DNA of 8,578 bases from JASFEQ01 sp050122535. GTDB taxonomy: Bacteria; Desulfobacterota; DSM-4660; Desulfatiglandales; HGW-15. A model generated the notes under the pieces. The model ran no database searches, was not told the origin of the DNA, and saw only the letters and a list, made by a program, of their open reading frames with translations. The stretch spans positions 1 through 8,578 of the forward strand of contig JASFIT010000193.1 in NCBI GenBank assembly GCA_050122535.1, written 5' to 3'. How positions within the stretch are numbered: position 1 is the first letter of the stretch; each line of letters begins with the position of its first letter. Shown here piece by piece: positions 6,648 through 8,578 of the stretch. Position numbers and translations under genes: made by a program.

Positions 6648-6676
6648 ACACGACCGGTCGTGTATAAAACACGACC
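6648..6676 (+). repeat. Triple-arm palindrome of ACACGACC
   Basis: ACACGACCGGTCGTGT (6648-6663) is a perfect 16-base palindrome. After a five-base ATAAA spacer the first arm recurs as ACACGACC (6669-6676), so the middle arm can pair with either neighbour. GTAGG (6618-6622) and CCTAC (6676-6680) may mark the outer ends. The structure resembles small non-autonomous repeat elements. No T-run, so a poor fit for an intrinsic terminator, although it lies 40 bases after tkt. Confidence 0.6.
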
Positions 6677-6686
6677 CTACAGGTAG

Positions 6687-6733
6687 GGTGGCATTTTACC
6701 CGCCAAAGCACCTTGGCGGGTGAACATGCCACC
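6687..6733 (+). repeat. Extended hairpin with two stacked stems
   Basis: The inner stem ACCCGCCAA (6698-6706) / TTGGCGGGT (6713-6721) has nine perfect pairs around a six-base loop. It is enclosed by GGTGGCAT (6687-6694) / ATGCCACC (6726-6733) with eight perfect pairs and a few weak pairs between. With a bulge the outer arms extend further (ACAGG at 6679-6683, CCTGT at 6732-6736). It ends 54 bases before the molybdopterin oxidoreductase gene and could fold in its leader RNA. Confidence 0.6.
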
Positions 6734-6764
6734 TGTTGCAATTGGCACCAGTGGCTGCATTCGT

Positions 6765-6772
6765 GGAAGGAG
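6765..6772 (+). promoter_or_regulatory. Strong ribosome binding site offset from the gene start
   Basis: GGAAGGAG is an excellent Shine-Dalgarno, but it is only four bases before ATG 6777. That ATG opens a 12-codon frame ending in TAA at 6813-6815. It is 14 bases before ATG 6787 and 17 before ATG 6790, the two candidate starts of the molybdopterin oxidoreductase. Confidence 0.55.
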
Positions 6773-6786
6773 AAAGATGAATAGAA

Positions 6787-7446
6787 ATGATGGAAACACG
6801 AAGGAATTTCATTAAGGGGATCCTCGGTTGTCTCGGCTTTGTTGGCCTTTTGTTAAGCCCTTTTTCTAGACTGGTCCGATCAGGTCTTGCAGAAGCCAAG
6901 AAAATTATTCTTCCCAAAGAAACAAAGAGAGAAAGCCTCGTTAGCAGAAATCCCGCCAATCTAGATACTCGAAACCTGGGGATTACACCACTTCAAGATT
7001 TTGGGACCATGGGGCTTTCAAGCCATGAGGTAGACCTGGGTGGTTGGCGACTCGAGGTAAATGGCCATGTGAAGAATCCCCTCAGACTAACCTACAAAGA
7101 GATTACCAGTCTCCCATCCATCGAGAGGGAGGTTCTTCAGATCTGCCCTGGCTTTTTCGCCAATCACGGTCGGTGGAAGGGCATTTCTATGGGTGAATTG
7201 CTGAAAACAGCTAAGGTGGAAGATGGAATTACCCATGTGACCCTTAAGGGGCCTAGAGGGAGTTACGAGAATCTACAAAGGTTCCCGATAGAGGACATCC
7301 TATCAAACAAGGTCTTCCTGGCCTATCAAGTGAATGGTCACATCCTTCCCCAAAAACACGGTTTTCCCCTGCGCACGGTCGCGGAGGGTTATTACGGATA
7401 CGACTGGGTGAAGTACGTGGACCAAATTACAGTAGAGAAGATTTAA
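6787..7446 (+). CDS. Short Tat-exported molybdopterin-dependent oxidoreductase (sulfite oxidase/MsrP-like domain)
   Basis: A 219-residue protein. A twin-arginine signal is visible at the N-terminus: TRRNFIKG at residues 4-11, then a hydrophobic stretch GILGCLGFVGLLLSP. The folded protein would therefore act in the periplasm or on the outer face of the membrane after cofactor loading. The mature part matches the oxidoreductase molybdopterin-binding domain: GGWRLEVNGHVKNPLRLTY at about 85-103, the expected Mo-ligand Cys at C120 in LQICPGFFANHGRW, GISMGELL, then NGHILPQKHGFPLRTV and a GYDWVKYVDQITV ending. It lacks the dimerisation domain of classical sulfite oxidases and is shorter than MsrP (YedY, about 330 residues), so it belongs to the single-domain relatives. 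Substrate and redox partner cannot be told from sequence; sulfoxide or sulfite-type chemistry is a guess by family. Start ATG 6787 or 6790. No membrane partner gene is adjacent. Confidence 0.9.
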   Translation: MMETRRNFIKGILGCLGFVGLLLSPFSRLVRSGLAEAKKIILPKETKRESLVSRNPANLDTRNLGITPLQDFGTMGLSSHEVDLGGWRLEVNGHVKNPLRLTYKEITSLPSIEREVLQICPGFFANHGRWKGISMGELLKTAKVEDGITHVTLKGPRGSYENLQRFPIEDILSNKVFLAYQVNGHILPQKHGFPLRTVAEGYYGYDWVKYVDQITVEKI

Positions 7447-7450
7447 GAAT

Positions 7451-7594
7451 GTCCGTTGACAGTGTCCGTCGTCCGTTGGAGGAAGTTAGGAAATCAGGCA
7501 ATACGAAAACAACTAACCCATGACTTAGCCTTTCTGTTTTTTGTAAAAGGCTTCACATATCCATACAACTGACCACGGACAACGCACAACTGAC
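7451..7594 (+). repeat. Spacer with GTCCGTTG/CAACTGAC repeats and a central hairpin
   Basis: GTCCGTTG (7451-7458), GTCCGTCG (7464-7471) and GTCCGTTG (7471-7478) occur at the left end. The roughly inverted units CAACTGAC (7566-7573), CGGACAAC (7576-7583) and CAACTGAC (7587-7594) occur at the right end. Between them AGCCTTT (7527-7533) / AAAGGCT (7546-7552) forms a seven-pair hairpin with a T-rich loop. The whole 7447-7637 spacer has no gene. The arrangement looks like a degenerate small repeat element rather than a terminator. Confidence 0.5.
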
Positions 7595-7637
7595 GCTGCC
7601 GAAAGCTAGCCTACTAAAATAATAAACAACTCAAATA

Positions 7638-8396
7638 ATGTGTCTCCAACCTCAAATAATCGTTGCGAACAGCCACAGTGAATTGGCAGAGACAGCGGCC
7701 AATATCTTTAGGAGCACAGCCAAAGACTGTGTCATGCAGAAGAACCTCTTTACTGTCGCTATTTCCGGTGGTTCTACGCCACGGAGTATGCATAAGTTGC
7801 TAGCGGAAGAGCCTTTTCGTTCGGATATACCGTGGAACAAGACCCATATATTTTGGGTGGACGAGCGATGTGTGCCCGTGGATGACCCAGCAAGCAATTT
7901 CGGCTTGGCCAAAGAGGACTTCCTGGAACGGATTTCCATTCCCCTTGAACAAATCCATCCCATGCCTGGAGAATTTGCTCCGGAAGAGGGAGCCAAGAAA
8001 TACCAGGAAGAGATGGAAAGGGTTTTTCAGATACAAGAAGAGGATTCCCCCAGTCTTGACCTCATATTTCTCGGAATGGGTAATGATGGTCACACGGCCT
8101 CATTGTTTCCAGGAGCCAAGCCCTCTCGTGCACCGGATAGATGGGTGATAGCCGTCAAAGGTGGGAACCCTAATGTCTTTCGCCTCACGCTAACCTATGG
8201 TGTATTGAACCGAGCCAAGAGGATCTACTTCCTGGTATCCGGAAAGGAAAAGGCCCCGATTGTGAGAACCGTTCTTGAAAACAAGGAAGCCCGTCTACCA
8301 GCCCAGAAGATCCGGTCCGTGCAAGGGGAATTAACTTGGCTTCTGGACAGAGAAGCCGCTTCATTGCTGTCAGAACCCTCAAACCTTCCCCCTTGA
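7638..8396 (+). CDS. pgl: 6-phosphogluconolactonase (DevB/NagB-like type)
   Basis: This cytosolic enzyme hydrolyses 6-phosphogluconolactone to 6-phosphogluconate, the step after Zwf. The protein has 252 residues, normal for the family. It carries the phosphate-binding SGGSTP loop at 43-48, FWVDERCVPVDDPASN at 72-87, and the signature GMGNDGHTASLFPG at 146-159. FLVSGKEKA near 215 matches the family's C-terminal helix region. All expected motifs are intact. The ATG at 7638 lies in an A/T-rich run (AATAATAAACAACTCAAATA) with no recognisable Shine-Dalgarno, so initiation may be weak or SD-independent. It is separated from zwf by about 5.6 kb, unlike the adjacent zwf-pgl pairs seen in many genomes, and no gnd is seen. 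The C-terminal SEPSNLPP tail is dispensable-looking. Confidence 0.95.
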   Translation: MCLQPQIIVANSHSELAETAANIFRSTAKDCVMQKNLFTVAISGGSTPRSMHKLLAEEPFRSDIPWNKTHIFWVDERCVPVDDPASNFGLAKEDFLERISIPLEQIHPMPGEFAPEEGAKKYQEEMERVFQIQEEDSPSLDLIFLGMGNDGHTASLFPGAKPSRAPDRWVIAVKGGNPNVFRLTLTYGVLNRAKRIYFLVSGKEKAPIVRTVLENKEARLPAQKIRSVQGELTWLLDREAASLLSEPSNLPP

Positions 8397-8472
8397 CGAG
8401 GGCGGGCAGGTTCCACAGACCCCTATCGGAAACACATTAGAGATCGCTCATCCTCTCTTATTCTATCCGTGC

Positions 8473-8574
8473 GATCCTGTAAATCTTGTCTAAGAAAATT
8501 TTTCGTGGTTTCTTTTTTTCGTGTTTTCGTGATTAATAGTCGTGTCTGAAATTCTCGTACTGAGGGACTGAGGG
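8473..8574 (+). repeat. Non-coding tail with short direct repeats
   Basis: After pgl, 8397-8578 contains no gene that I can support. It holds a GATCCTGTAAATCTTGTCTAAG stretch (8473-8494) of a kind I recall as a dispersed intergenic repeat. TTTCGTG occurs three times at 8501, 8517 and 8525 in an A/T-rich tract, and ACTGAGGG is directly repeated at 8559 and 8567. The T-runs are not preceded by a clear GC stem, so I do not call a terminator. Confidence 0.35.
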
Positions 8575-8578
8575 GTTT

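Noticed and set aside
1..8578. CRISPR array, tRNA or rRNA genes, integrase or transposase
   Set aside because: No regularly spaced repeats, cloverleaf sequences, rRNA-like tracts or recombinase motifs were seen on either strand.

Overview
The window suggests an anaerobic or microaerophilic bacterium with mid-range GC content. A member of the Desulfobacterota (former Deltaproteobacteria) is my best guess. This rests on a predicted selenoprotein, the mix of genes, and short repeat-rich intergenic spacers. No rRNA or other phylogenetic marker is present, so the assignment is tentative. All recognised genes lie on the + strand.

Layout: (1) 1-368, the 3' end of a DUF547-domain gene cut by the window edge. 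(2) 441-2009, glucose-6-phosphate dehydrogenase (zwf). (3) 2054-2386, a small CxxC protein of the AhpD/carboxymuconolactone decarboxylase type. (4) 2410-3423, a radical SAM/Cys-rich protein of the ArsS (arsenosugar biosynthesis) type. Its apparent stop at 3400 is best read as a selenocysteine codon, followed by a bacterial SECIS-like hairpin and six more codons. (5) 3424-3697, a spacer rich in G/C hairpins with a G-quadruplex-type motif. (6) 3698-4408, a TVP38/TMEM64 (DedA-like) membrane protein. (7) 4602-6608, transketolase (tkt). (8) 6609-6786, a spacer of stacked palindromes. (9) 6787-7446, a short Tat-exported molybdopterin oxidoreductase. (10) 7447-7637, a repeat-bearing spacer. (11) 7638-8396, 6-phosphogluconolactonase (pgl). 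(12) 8397-8578, a terminal non-coding stretch with short direct repeats.

Two themes are interleaved. One is the pentose phosphate pathway: zwf and pgl form the oxidative NADPH-producing entry and tkt the non-oxidative sugar shuffle. No 6-phosphogluconate dehydrogenase gene is in view. The other is the radical SAM selenoprotein with its peroxidase-like partner, together with TVP38-type and DUF547 genes that I recall as frequent neighbours of ArsS-type genes. The first three complete genes (zwf, the CxxC gene, arsS) are tightly spaced and probably co-transcribed, which would link NADPH supply to the arsenic/selenium module.

The most important correction to a naive annotation is the C-terminus of the radical SAM gene. 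A standard gene caller would end it at 3402 and lose the Sec residue and the GGAIKA tail.
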